From the NCBI GenBank assembly GCA_947462695.1, contig CANHQC010000008.1, positions 1 to 16,885 of the forward strand: DNA of 16,885 nucleotides, written 5' to 3'. The stretch is from Flavobacteriales bacterium. Lineage in GTDB: Bacteria > Bacteroidota > Bacteroidia > Flavobacteriales_D > Crocinitomicaceae. Below are positions 1 to 7,726 of the stretch, one piece after another; the first letter of the stretch is position 1, and each line of letters starts with the position of its first letter. The position numbers and the translations under genes are program-made. The notes under the pieces were generated by a model, which was not told the DNA's origin, searched no databases, and worked only from the letters and a program-made list of their open reading frames with translations.

Positions 1-1068
1 GGCTAAACAATCTGCATCGACTGCTTCTTTCCATCTCGTTGAAGTCGTCAAGACGAACGGCTCAGTGATTAATACGGTGTTGACGTTTTTTGCTTTAAAG
101 TCAGCAATCATCTGTTTTGGGGTCGGAAAAGAGTCTGTATAAAAAGCAAGGTTTCCGAGTGTCCCTTGAATTTCCTTTCCAAACCAATACAAGTCGAGGA
201 TCACCGCATCGAGCGGAATGGAATCTTCAAGAAAACGGTTAACCGTTGACCTTGTTTCCTTTTCCGAATGGTACCCAAAACGACTCGAAAAATTCCCAAA
301 AACCCATCGCGGAGGTAAGGGCTGTCTTCCACTTATGGCTGTATACTCCTGAAGCAATTCTTCCCAATTTTCACCAGCTATAACTTGGTAAGTCATTCGC
401 CCGCCAATGGAAGCATAAGTAATCGTATTGTTTCGCTCGCTATCCAAATCAAGTGAGCCTATTTCAGGATTATCAAAATGGATCATGTACTGCTTACTGC
501 TCAATGCGATGGGCATGCAGTAATTCATGAGTTTTGAGTTCTCTTCGTAGCCGTAATGCGCTTTGTTGTACAACTCCAATTTATTTCCTCTTCGGTTCAT
601 CCCCAATGCGCGGGCACCTCCACCATAAAGTGCTTCATCAGCTGAAATTGAAAAACGGACTTCTTGACCAGTTGCTGTTTTCTGAAACCCTTTATCCTCT
701 TTCAATAAAAGTTTATCCTTGTAATAATAACTTACCTGAAACGGTTCTCTCGTTAGTTTGAGTTGAATAGCTGAAGTAGAAAGGGTGATCTGAGAATCAT
801 TTTCTTCTAGTGAAAAAAGTCCTTTTACAGGTGTTGCAGATATGGTATGTGAAGGGTACGGATTAGCATTGTTGTTGCTTGGAATGAACGTGGTTTCTAT
901 GCACTTATTCGAATACCCGCTAAACTGGTATGTTCCTCTTGTCGTTTGAACAGATACCAGATAATCTGTTTTGGTTACTGAAACAAGTTTCTCCGACTGA
1001 GCGAAACACACCATTGGAAAAATAAGTACCGCTAAAAGAGATCGTAGAATCGCTGTGTTCATACCCAT
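1..1068 (-). CDS. GH31 family alpha-glucosidase, N-terminal part (runs off the left edge)
   Basis: Glycoside hydrolase family 31, most likely an exported alpha-glucosidase or alpha-xylosidase that removes terminal sugars from oligosaccharides. About 355 N-terminal residues are present. A signal peptide (hydrophobic stretch LLAVLIFPMV, probable cut after CFA, before QSE) is followed by the beta-sandwich domain, with the family motif ALYGGGARA near residue 145. The start of the catalytic barrel follows (LPPRWVFGNFSSRFGYHSE, about residues 249-267, and DAVILDLYWFG near 286). The nucleophile and acid/base Asp residues lie beyond the window, so substrate cannot be decided. Start: an ATG at 1068 overlaps the stop of the upstream amylase gene as TAATG, and a second in-frame ATG lies two codons later at 1062. 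Either works; the overlap suggests translational coupling. It is the last visible gene of the CotH-GH13-GH31 group. Confidence 0.88.
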   Translation of the reverse strand, partial: MGMNTAILRSLLAVLIFPMVCFAQSEKLVSVTKTDYLVSVQTTRGTYQFSGYSNKCIETTFIPSNNNANPYPSHTISATPVKGLFSLEENDSQITLSTSAIQLKLTREPFQVSYYYKDKLLLKEDKGFQKTATGQEVRFSISADEALYGGGARALGMNRRGNKLELYNKAHYGYEENSKLMNYCMPIALSSKQYMIHFDNPEIGSLDLDSERNNTITYASIGGRMTYQVIAGENWEELLQEYTAISGRQPLPPRWVFGNFSSRFGYHSEKETRSTVNRFLEDSIPLDAVILDLYWFGKEIQGTLGNLAFYTDSFPTPKQMIADFKAKNVNTVLITEPFVLTTSTRWKEAVDADCLA

Positions 1069-2930
1069 TAATTTACATTCAGTTCTAGAATATGAGCTGA
1101 TTTTGGAGCGATAGACCAACTGTCTTTTTTCAGGTCAAAGGAGCGATCAGTAGTGATGTCCTTTGCTGATGTAAATGGTTGAATCACTTCATTGAATCGT
1201 GCCAACTTGAGTTCTTCCTGATTCGATGAGTTATTTATGATGACCATAACTGCTTTTTTATCAAGTACTCGGAAATAGACATATACGTTTTTCTCTGGAA
1301 TGAACTGAATGGTTTTTCCGTGGTGAATGACTTCTGCCGATTTTCTCCAATTCAGTAACTTCTTAGTGAATGCATGATAGGCTTCTTGTTCACCAGTTCT
1401 GCCTTGCTTGGTAAATGCATTTTGTGCGTCACCCTGCCAACCGCCCGGAAAGTCTTTTCGGATATCCGCATCACCTTTGGATTTATCGCCAGCCATTCCG
1501 ATTTCACTTCCGTAGTATACTTGAGGAATACCCCGACAAGTGGTGAGTAACGTCAGCATCATCTTATAGGATGAAAGATCGGGGTAAATTTGATTAAATC
1601 GCTGGGTATCATGGTTCTCTGAGAACACCAAAATATTGTTCGGATTGGCATAAAGAAAATCATTGGCAAAATTCTCGTAAAAACGAATCATCCCTTTATC
1701 CCAACCTTGCTCGTTCTCCGAAAGTGCCAGTCCAAATGCATCGTGCAAGGTGAAGTCCATTACCGACGGCAAGTGGCTATTGTACGATTGAATCGCGCCA
1801 ACTGGACTATTTTCCTGCCAATACGACTGAAGTGCCTGATCGTGCATCCATACTTCTCCTACGATGTTCATGTTGGGGTATTCTGTTCTAAGTGCTTTTG
1901 TCCAATCGGCAATTTCTTCCTTGCTGTTATAGGAATAGGTATCCACCCGAAGTCCATCGATGTTCGCATTCTCTATCCACCAAATGGTGTTTTGGATAAG
2001 GTAAGTCAACACCAATGGATTGCGTTGGTTTAGGTCGGGCATTGACCGAACAAACCAGCCGTCTTCGCACAATTCTTTGTCCAATTGGGAAGTATACGGA
2101 TCTGTTTGAGTTGACATGCGGTAGTTTGTCTGACCATATCCCGGAAACTGATGCACCCAATTGTAGGTAGGCAAATCTTTTAACATCCAATGATTTGATC
2201 CCCAGTGATTTGGAACGACATCTAGGATGAACTTCATTCCTCGCTCGTGCATTTTAGCAATCAATTCGTTGAAATCAGCTTCTGTTCCATAACGCGGGTC
2301 TACTCTGTATAAATCACTTTGTCCGTAAGTATGGTACGAATAGGTGGAGTCATTATCTTCAAAAAGCGGCGTACTCCAAATAGCTGTGGCGCCTAAATCT
2401 GATAGATAGTCGAGTTGATTGATTATTCCCCGAATATCTCCTCCATGCCTGCCTCCCGGAAGTTGGCGATTGGCTTTTTCGGTGGTGCTGGCATGACTGT
2501 CATTCGTTAGTTCTCCGTTTGCGAAGCGATCAGGCATAAGCAAGTAAACGACATCTTTTGTGCTGAATCCCTCGCGGTCAGCAGAGTTGGGTTGTCGCTG
2601 TTTCACTTCAAACGAACATGAAGCCAAGACTTTCCCTTTGCGAGAAAATCGTATTGGATAAACTCCAGCCGGTTTATTTTTGGTTTCAAGCGTTACGAAG
2701 ACATAGTTTTTATTTTCTGTTTTCGTCACACCAACAACGGGCAAGCCTTCCGCGACCATATCTAAGTCGGCAATATTTTTACCATAAATCATTACCTGAA
2801 CTGCGGAGTGCTTCATATCAACCCACCAATTACGGGGTTCTACGCGTTCAATTTTATAGGTTTGACCCCAAGCAACCGTGCTTAAGACAACAAAAAGAAA
2901 TGAAAGCTTCCACTTACTCATTCTATTCAT
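1068..2930 (-). CDS. GH13 alpha-amylase family protein, cyclomaltodextrinase/neopullulanase type
   Basis: Exported alpha-glucan hydrolase, 620 residues, probably periplasmic, acting on cyclomaltodextrins, maltodextrins or pullulan-type linkages. A signal peptide ends near AWG-Q (residue 22). The N-terminal domain starts with RVEPRNWWVDMK and IYGKNIA, typical of the cyclomaltodextrinase N-domain. All four GH13 regions are visible: DVVPNH (237-242), GLRVDTYSY with nucleophile Asp330, IVGEVW with acid Glu359, and FSENHD with Asp441. Thus the catalytic triad is intact. A C-terminal beta domain follows from about 535 and ends LELNVN; there is no type IX secretion tail. The start ATG (2930) lies 5 nt after the CotH stop, and the stop overlaps the next gene's ATG, so the three genes almost certainly share a transcript. 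SusA-like function is inference; exact specificity cannot be read from sequence. Confidence 0.93.
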   Translation of the reverse strand: MNRMSKWKLSFLFVVLSTVAWGQTYKIERVEPRNWWVDMKHSAVQVMIYGKNIADLDMVAEGLPVVGVTKTENKNYVFVTLETKNKPAGVYPIRFSRKGKVLASCSFEVKQRQPNSADREGFSTKDVVYLLMPDRFANGELTNDSHASTTEKANRQLPGGRHGGDIRGIINQLDYLSDLGATAIWSTPLFEDNDSTYSYHTYGQSDLYRVDPRYGTEADFNELIAKMHERGMKFILDVVPNHWGSNHWMLKDLPTYNWVHQFPGYGQTNYRMSTQTDPYTSQLDKELCEDGWFVRSMPDLNQRNPLVLTYLIQNTIWWIENANIDGLRVDTYSYNSKEEIADWTKALRTEYPNMNIVGEVWMHDQALQSYWQENSPVGAIQSYNSHLPSVMDFTLHDAFGLALSENEQGWDKGMIRFYENFANDFLYANPNNILVFSENHDTQRFNQIYPDLSSYKMMLTLLTTCRGIPQVYYGSEIGMAGDKSKGDADIRKDFPGGWQGDAQNAFTKQGRTGEQEAYHAFTKKLLNWRKSAEVIHHGKTIQFIPEKNVYVYFRVLDKKAVMVIINNSSNQEELKLARFNEVIQPFTSAKDITTDRSFDLKKDSWSIAPKSAHILELNVN

Positions 2931-2935
2931 ATTTG

Positions 2936-4378
2936 TTAGTTTTCGATGTATACTATCTTTTTTACCTGTCCGTTGGAGTAACGAACAAAAATTGGTTGAT
3001 TTGGTTCAGATCGATCTATTGACTGACCGAGCACATTAAAATACCCCACGATAGAAACGGATTCGGAGGTTAATTCATTCAGTTGGGCAACACACGGATT
3101 GGTCAACCCATTGAAGGTAGTTTGAAAATTGGCCGTGTTAAATCGGTTAACCAAGTAGGATGATACGGATGAACTCACATGTCCTCCCGATGCCTGAGTC
3201 AGTGCATTGAGGAAATCTGCATCGTTGTATCCATAATCCAATTCCCGATACGTATCATCAAGTGCTGCTTGCGCGATAAGCGCTTGTTTCGATTGTAACA
3301 GCGGAAGAATTGAATTTTGGTTAAATACAGAATTGAGTAAGGAATCCAAATAGAATGTATACCGGTCTTTAAAGTACGGTACAGCCATCATTCGGTTGTA
3401 CAACGGTCGAGGCTGACTAGGGTGGCCCCAGCTGTAGACATCTCGAGTTGCCCAATTCATCCCAATCCAATCAATTCCAAACGTATTGTCCATATCGTAT
3501 TGAATAAACACGAACTTTCCATCTGACGGACGTTGATAAAGGTAGAAGTTGTTTTTATTGAATGCATGTCCATCCCAATGACCAGACAGGACTTCCACTG
3601 CCAAAGACTTAAGGTACAAATCAACATCCAATACCTGTTGAATGGCACAAGGGAAATCCGCAGTTGACGAGTTATTTAACACGGATAGGAATTGAATCAA
3701 TCCGGCATAGCCGTTGGTTAATCCGTTGGTTTTTTGCTCGTATAAATTGACGTAATTGGCCGGATTAGAGCCTAGGTAAGTAAGTTCTGCACCGTAACTT
3801 GCCTTGTATAAATTACCTTGATGATCAGAAACAAAACGCTCTTGAATAAATTCTTCGTCAATGTGTTCATTGTTTAGGTAGAGACCTTTGTATTCGTTGT
3901 TGATGTACAAGCGCACGAAGCTGTTACGAGAAGAAGGCAACTGAGCAGCCGTCAATAGATGTCCGGATGCAAATGCACGCAATAAAGAGGGGTCGTTGTG
4001 TTGACCGTTTAAATTGAGCTTTTCTAGTCCGAACCATTTTCTTCCAGGAACGAACGAATTGATGTCAATCTTAAAGGATTTTTTATCTGCATAACGCGAG
4101 GTATTCCCTCGAAGTCGAAACCCGACGTTGGTCACGGTGTCGTTGCCTGCACTGCAGAGGTAAATAAACGTTGCAGGGTAAAGTGTGTTGGATTCAAGGT
4201 TGTTTGGATTGAGTATGGTAGTTAGGTCATTCGGATCGATTTCAATTTTAACTGTAGCTACCTCATCTTGAATAAATGCCAAATTATTGGGCGGATGCAC
4301 CAACTGTGCAGATACAGCAGTTGTTCGCATGATGAACAAAACCCCAATCAAACATGGCAGAAAAACCTTCAACAACAA
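2936..4378 (-). CDS. CotH kinase-family protein with signal peptide and T9SS-type C-terminal tail
   Basis: CotH-like protein, 480 residues. The family takes its name from the Bacillus spore-coat kinase CotH, an atypical protein kinase. Seen here: RGNTSR (91-96) and KKSFKID (99-105) with candidate ATP-contacting lysines; LEKLNLNGQHNDPSLLR; YKGLYLNNEHID; then GHWDGHAFNKNNFYLY with Asp269 in the catalytic position, and YDMDNTFG (294-301) with a metal-binding Asp candidate. The last ~45 residues (VSIVGYFNVLGQ then IFVRYSNGQVKKIVYIEN) look like a type IX secretion sorting domain, so export to the cell surface or medium is likely. No ATG precedes the hydrophobic signal sequence in frame; TTG at 4378 is the best start, and the first ATG, codon 17, would destroy the signal peptide. 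It is first in a group with GH13 and GH31 enzymes. Whether it phosphorylates anything is unknown. Confidence 0.85.
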   Translation of the reverse strand: MLLKVFLPCLIGVLFIMRTTAVSAQLVHPPNNLAFIQDEVATVKIEIDPNDLTTILNPNNLESNTLYPATFIYLCSAGNDTVTNVGFRLRGNTSRYADKKSFKIDINSFVPGRKWFGLEKLNLNGQHNDPSLLRAFASGHLLTAAQLPSSRNSFVRLYINNEYKGLYLNNEHIDEEFIQERFVSDHQGNLYKASYGAELTYLGSNPANYVNLYEQKTNGLTNGYAGLIQFLSVLNNSSTADFPCAIQQVLDVDLYLKSLAVEVLSGHWDGHAFNKNNFYLYQRPSDGKFVFIQYDMDNTFGIDWIGMNWATRDVYSWGHPSQPRPLYNRMMAVPYFKDRYTFYLDSLLNSVFNQNSILPLLQSKQALIAQAALDDTYRELDYGYNDADFLNALTQASGGHVSSSVSSYLVNRFNTANFQTTFNGLTNPCVAQLNELTSESVSIVGYFNVLGQSIDRSEPNQPIFVRYSNGQVKKIVYIEN

Positions 4379-4407
4379 CCTTCTTAATGTTAAAAATACA
4401 CTTAGGT

Positions 4408-4443
4408 CAAATGTATTTAAAAAAGTGGTTAATCCTACACAAA
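4408..4443 (-). promoter_or_regulatory. Candidate Bacteroidota promoter for the CotH-GH13-GH31 group
   Basis: Minus strand carries TACATTTG (4415-4408), an exact match to the Bacteroidota -7 box TAnnTTTG, with TTTG at 4443-4440 as a possible -33 box. The 24-nt spacing is slightly longer than the usual 17-23. Transcription would begin about 20-25 nt before the TTG start of the CotH gene. Confidence 0.45.
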
Positions 4444-4511
4444 ATAATTAGATGCAATCGATGTGTTTCGATTCAATTCTTGACTTCCATTAACCAAAAA
4501 GGCAACTTGAA

Positions 4512-5972
4512 TTAACTCCAACTCGTTCCTTCTTTTGAATCTTTAATGGTTATTCCAGCCGCAGCTAGGCCGTCTCGAATGCGATCGGAAGTTGTCCAAT
4601 CCTTGTTTGATCGTGCGTGCTGACGAAGATCCAATACCAATTCCATCACTGGCGCGAGTTTAGCGTCGCTGTTTGCTACGCCAATTTGCAGACCAAGTAC
4701 TTCTTGTACAAATCCGAACACCGCATTTTTTAATTCAGATATATCCGCTGCGGTTAATTGTTCTTTCCCGTCGTTTATCAAATTGATCCGTCGAACAGCT
4801 TCGAACAAATTGGCAATCAATGTGGGCGCATTGAAATCATCATCCATAGCAGTATAGAACGATTGAATCAACTCTTGTACATCAAAAGAAGACTGTTCTG
4901 ATGGAGTCAATTTGTCAAGCAACAACAACGCATCACTCAAGCGCGCGTAGCCTTTTTCTGCTGCTTCAAGTGAATCTTGTGTTAAATCGAGCGTGCTTCG
5001 GTAATGCGCCTGCATCATGCAAAAGCGAACGACATTTGCTGCAAATGGTTTAGTGAATAACGATGTTGATCCTTCTATGATTTCTTGCGGTAAAAAGTAA
5101 TTCCCAAACGATTTACTCATTTTCTGTCCGTTGACGTTGAGCATATTGGCATGCATCCAGTACGTCGCTGGATTGCACCCCAGTGCGCCACAATTTTGCG
5201 CAATTTCATCTTCGTGATGTGGGAACTTCAGATCCATACCACCGCCGTGAATATCAAATTGATTACCGAGGTATTTGGTACTCATTGCGGTACATTCGAT
5301 GTGCCAACCCGGATTTCCGTCACCCCAAGGAGAACGCCAGATTTGCATGTCGTCTGGATGTGCTTTTTTCCACAAGGCAAAATCAGCGAAGAACTGTTTT
5401 TCTTCTTGTGCATTTAAGGCACGCGTTTCTTCTTCGAGTTCATCTATTTTTCGACCACTTAAAATCCCGTATTGGTATTTTTCACTGAACTTTCGCACAT
5501 CAAAATATACAGATCCGTTTACGACGTATGCGAACCCATTCTCAAGGATTTTTTCAATCATTTCGATTTGTTCCTGAATGTGCGCAGTAGCAGTTGGTTC
5601 AATACTTGGCGGAAGCAAATTGTATATGCGCTGAAGTTCCTGAAACTTGACGTTGTACTTGTATACGATTTCAAGCGATTGGACCTGTTCGAGTCGCGCT
5701 GCTGAACCGATGCTGTCCACTGCTTCTCCTAAACTGTTGGTAATATGTCCTGCGTCGGTAATGTTTCTGACATACTTCACGTGATAACCTGAAAAAAGGA
5801 GGTAGCGGTAGATCATATCGAAATTGATGAATGTCCGCATATTCCCCATGTGTGGTTCGCTGTAAAGTGTTGGACCACATACGTACATTCCAACTCTTCC
5901 TTCATGAAGGGGTTGAAACGGTTCTTTTTTTCCGCTAAGACTATTGTAAAGTTGAAGTTTGGACGAATGCAT
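4512..5972 (-). CDS. cysS: Cysteinyl-tRNA synthetase
   Basis: Class I aminoacyl-tRNA synthetase that charges tRNA-Cys in the cytoplasm; 486 residues from the ATG at 5972. Visible signatures: [13 protein letters not shown] (32-44), containing the HIGH-like element [28 protein letters not shown]; and KMSKSFGN with KMSKS at 284-288. The zinc ligands expected from E. coli CysRS are present as Cys32, Cys227, His252 and Glu256. The anticodon-binding helical part fills the C-terminus ([20 protein letters not shown] and beyond). An in-frame TTG at 6020 would add 16 residues (FVKLELPLQYSILNT) that are not part of the family, so the ATG is preferred. It lies 57 nt downstream of the symporter gene, and no clear terminator separates them. 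Confidence 0.97.
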   Translation of the reverse strand: MHSSKLQLYNSLSGKKEPFQPLHEGRVGMYVCGPTLYSEPHMGNMRTFINFDMIYRYLLFSGYHVKYVRNITDAGHITNSLGEAVDSIGSAARLEQVQSLEIVYKYNVKFQELQRIYNLLPPSIEPTATAHIQEQIEMIEKILENGFAYVVNGSVYFDVRKFSEKYQYGILSGRKIDELEEETRALNAQEEKQFFADFALWKKAHPDDMQIWRSPWGDGNPGWHIECTAMSTKYLGNQFDIHGGGMDLKFPHHEDEIAQNCGALGCNPATYWMHANMLNVNGQKMSKSFGNYFLPQEIIEGSTSLFTKPFAANVVRFCMMQAHYRSTLDLTQDSLEAAEKGYARLSDALLLLDKLTPSEQSSFDVQELIQSFYTAMDDDFNAPTLIANLFEAVRRINLINDGKEQLTAADISELKNAVFGFVQEVLGLQIGVANSDAKLAPVMELVLDLRQHARSNKDWTTSDRIRDGLAAAGITIKDSKEGTSWS

Positions 5973-6029
5973 TGTGTTGAGAATAGAATACTGTAAAGGT
6001 AATTCAAGTTTGACAAACAAGCCAATTAA

Positions 6030-7553
6030 CTAGGAGAAAAGCAAGTAAACGACTGAAACGGTAGCGATTAACAAACCCATACCAGCAAGTAATGCCATGC
6101 CGATTGAACTCAAGAGCCTTTTTGGAGAAGGGATACGTTCCCTGAATTGTTGAAGTACGCTTTCGTCATCTGGAGGAGTAAGAAACGTGACGAGTAACCA
6201 AGCGCATGTGGTTAGTACGGTTACCCAAAGTAACTGTATGGGAAATTGATCCGAACCATAAATTGAGCGAACAATTACGGTCGTAATTCCTGAAGTCAAC
6301 ATAGCTGAAAGTTGCGACCAAGCGTTGATTCGGAGCCAAATCCAGCGCAGTATAAATACAGGAGCAACCCCAGCAGAAATGGACAACATGAGTTGAATTA
6401 ACGAGAATAGGCTTCGGCTATTCACGGCAATTAGAATGGCGCAAACAACCAATAGCAGCATGACCAGGACACCAAAAACGGTTTTCGCTTTGCTTGTTTT
6501 GGGCCATTGAAAATAGGTTTCGAACACATCGATTGTCACAAAAGCACCACCCCAGTGCAAGAGACCTTCCGATGCCGAAATAAATAAGGCAAAAAATCCT
6601 ATCACGCACAATGGATGGAGCCACGGAGCTACCTTCATGAAGATAAACTCTAGAAATTCAATTTCTCCTAAATACTGCGTTTGTGTCAACACAATCATTC
6701 CCATGCAGAGAAATATAAGTAATAAAACGCTATTTACGAGGATAGGTAATAAAGCGATTTTGATCGAATCCCATGTACTTTTCGCTGCTGCAAAGCGCTT
6801 CATTTCAGGACCACCTCCATCAAACAACTGCGCGCTCCACCACTGAATTCCGAGGTATGCAAAGAGTAGCATCCAACCATCGGTATCGTTTTGTTTTGGA
6901 AAAAGGTTTACTGTTTCTGGATGATCTAACCTTATAGACGCCAACATTGTTTGCCAATCGAGTTGGTCTTCAAATACAAACCAAAAAACAATAACAAGTG
7001 CCAGAAGGTACAAAACTGAATGCAGCACATCCGTGTACATCTTGCTCGATAGTCTATTTTTTAGTGCAAACAAGAGAACGGCTGTTCCACTCAATAAAAT
7101 AGCGATTGATCGATCTACACGAAAGAAAACCTCCAGCACGCGACTGAAGGCAAGTATGTGAAAACTGATTAAGATACTTGTAACAACCACGCCAACATAA
7201 ACAGAACGGAAGACATGCAACATTTTGGCTCCTTTTCCTGAAAATCGGAATCGAATGAACTGATTATCGGTTGGAAAATCGAGTTTAGCCCAAAGTGGCG
7301 CAAACACAAACGGAACAATAAAAACACCAATGGATGACGACCACATAATCCACATGCCACTTAATCCTTGTGTTTGTAAAATTCCTGTAATTACCTGACC
7401 CGTTTCTATGGAGGACGTCACAGCAAACAGCGATAACCCAGAGATCAACCAATGGATTTTTTGTTGATTAAGAAAAATGTCCGTCTTACGTTTTGAACGC
7501 CAGAATAACGCATGAACTGCCACTAAAAGAATTACATAAACGGCGTAAAACAT
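6030..7553 (-). CDS. Sodium:solute symporter (SSS family)
   Basis: Integral inner-membrane transporter, 507 residues, with about 13 hydrophobic segments. The LeuT-fold SSS signature is visible: LISGLSLFAVTSSIETG (36-52) at the first core helix, the loop-helix motif WWSAQLFDGGGPEMKRFAAAKS (239-259), and the FISASEGLLHWGGAFVTIDVFETYF stretch (324-348) equivalent to the Na2-site helix. In the latter the serine pair seen in PutP and vSGLT appears as Ser326-Ala327, and Glu329 sits within the helix, which is unusual for the family. The substrate cannot be predicted from sequence; sugars, amino acids, nucleosides and vitamins are all known for SSS proteins. ATG at 7553 begins directly in a transmembrane segment, as usual for the family. 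It precedes cysS in the same direction. Confidence 0.88.
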   Translation of the reverse strand: MFYAVYVILLVAVHALFWRSKRKTDIFLNQQKIHWLISGLSLFAVTSSIETGQVITGILQTQGLSGMWIMWSSSIGVFIVPFVFAPLWAKLDFPTDNQFIRFRFSGKGAKMLHVFRSVYVGVVVTSILISFHILAFSRVLEVFFRVDRSIAILLSGTAVLLFALKNRLSSKMYTDVLHSVLYLLALVIVFWFVFEDQLDWQTMLASIRLDHPETVNLFPKQNDTDGWMLLFAYLGIQWWSAQLFDGGGPEMKRFAAAKSTWDSIKIALLPILVNSVLLLIFLCMGMIVLTQTQYLGEIEFLEFIFMKVAPWLHPLCVIGFFALFISASEGLLHWGGAFVTIDVFETYFQWPKTSKAKTVFGVLVMLLLVVCAILIAVNSRSLFSLIQLMLSISAGVAPVFILRWIWLRINAWSQLSAMLTSGITTVIVRSIYGSDQFPIQLLWVTVLTTCAWLLVTFLTPPDDESVLQQFRERIPSPKRLLSSIGMALLAGMGLLIATVSVVYLLFS

Positions 7554-7569
7554 ATTTGATAAGAATTAC

Positions 7570-7577
7570 CAAAACTA
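7570..7577 (-). promoter_or_regulatory. Possible -7 box for the symporter gene
   Basis: TAGTTTTG on the minus strand matches TAnnTTTG and ends 16 nt before the symporter ATG. No convincing -33 TTTG is found at normal spacing, because that region is occupied by the terminator hairpin of the preceding gene. The box begins at the last A/T bases of that terminator. It could be chance in an AT-rich stretch. Confidence 0.3.
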
Positions 7578-7604
7578 AAAAAAGCAAGGAAAACCTTGCT
7601 TTTT
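7577..7604 (-). terminator. Rho-independent terminator of the regulator-like gene
   Basis: Perfect 11-bp stem (arms 7579-7589 and 7594-7604, core GCAAGG/CCTTGC) with a 4-nt loop. On the minus strand the stem is followed by a run of seven T, part of it inside the stem. It sits about 120 nt after the stop of the regulator-like gene at 7727 and before the symporter gene. The hairpin is A-tract/T-tract symmetric, so it could also stop plus-strand transcription. Confidence 0.8.
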
Positions 7605-7726
7605 AGTAGTGAATAAATGGCTTGGTGTATAAGGAAGTGAATCTTAACTGTTTGAGTCTCCTTTTAAAGAAACTAATGCAATGTACAACTTAAACGACCA
7701 CTAGTTTGGTTCAAGTTTGTGCAAGT
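7605..7726. other. Intergenic gap between regulator-like gene and its terminator
   Basis: 122 nt that hold no open reading frame of note, no second hairpin and no recognisable box. The heptamer CAAGTTT occurs twice at 10-nt spacing just after the stop codon (7712 and 7722); I attach no function to it. Most likely it is a 3' untranslated region. Confidence 0.5.

Noticed and set aside
2618..3022. 134-codon plus-strand frame over the amylase 5' end
   Set aside because: Antisense to the amylase and CotH genes, whose protein motifs are clear; no domain visible in this frame.
4456..4473. Small hairpin AATCGA/TCGATT after cysS as a terminator
   Set aside because: Only 6 bp, AT-rich, and not followed by a T-run on the minus strand; too weak to call.
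5973..6020. N-terminal extension of cysS from a TTG at 6020
   Set aside because: The added residues are not part of the family N-terminus; the ATG at 5972 gives the expected start.
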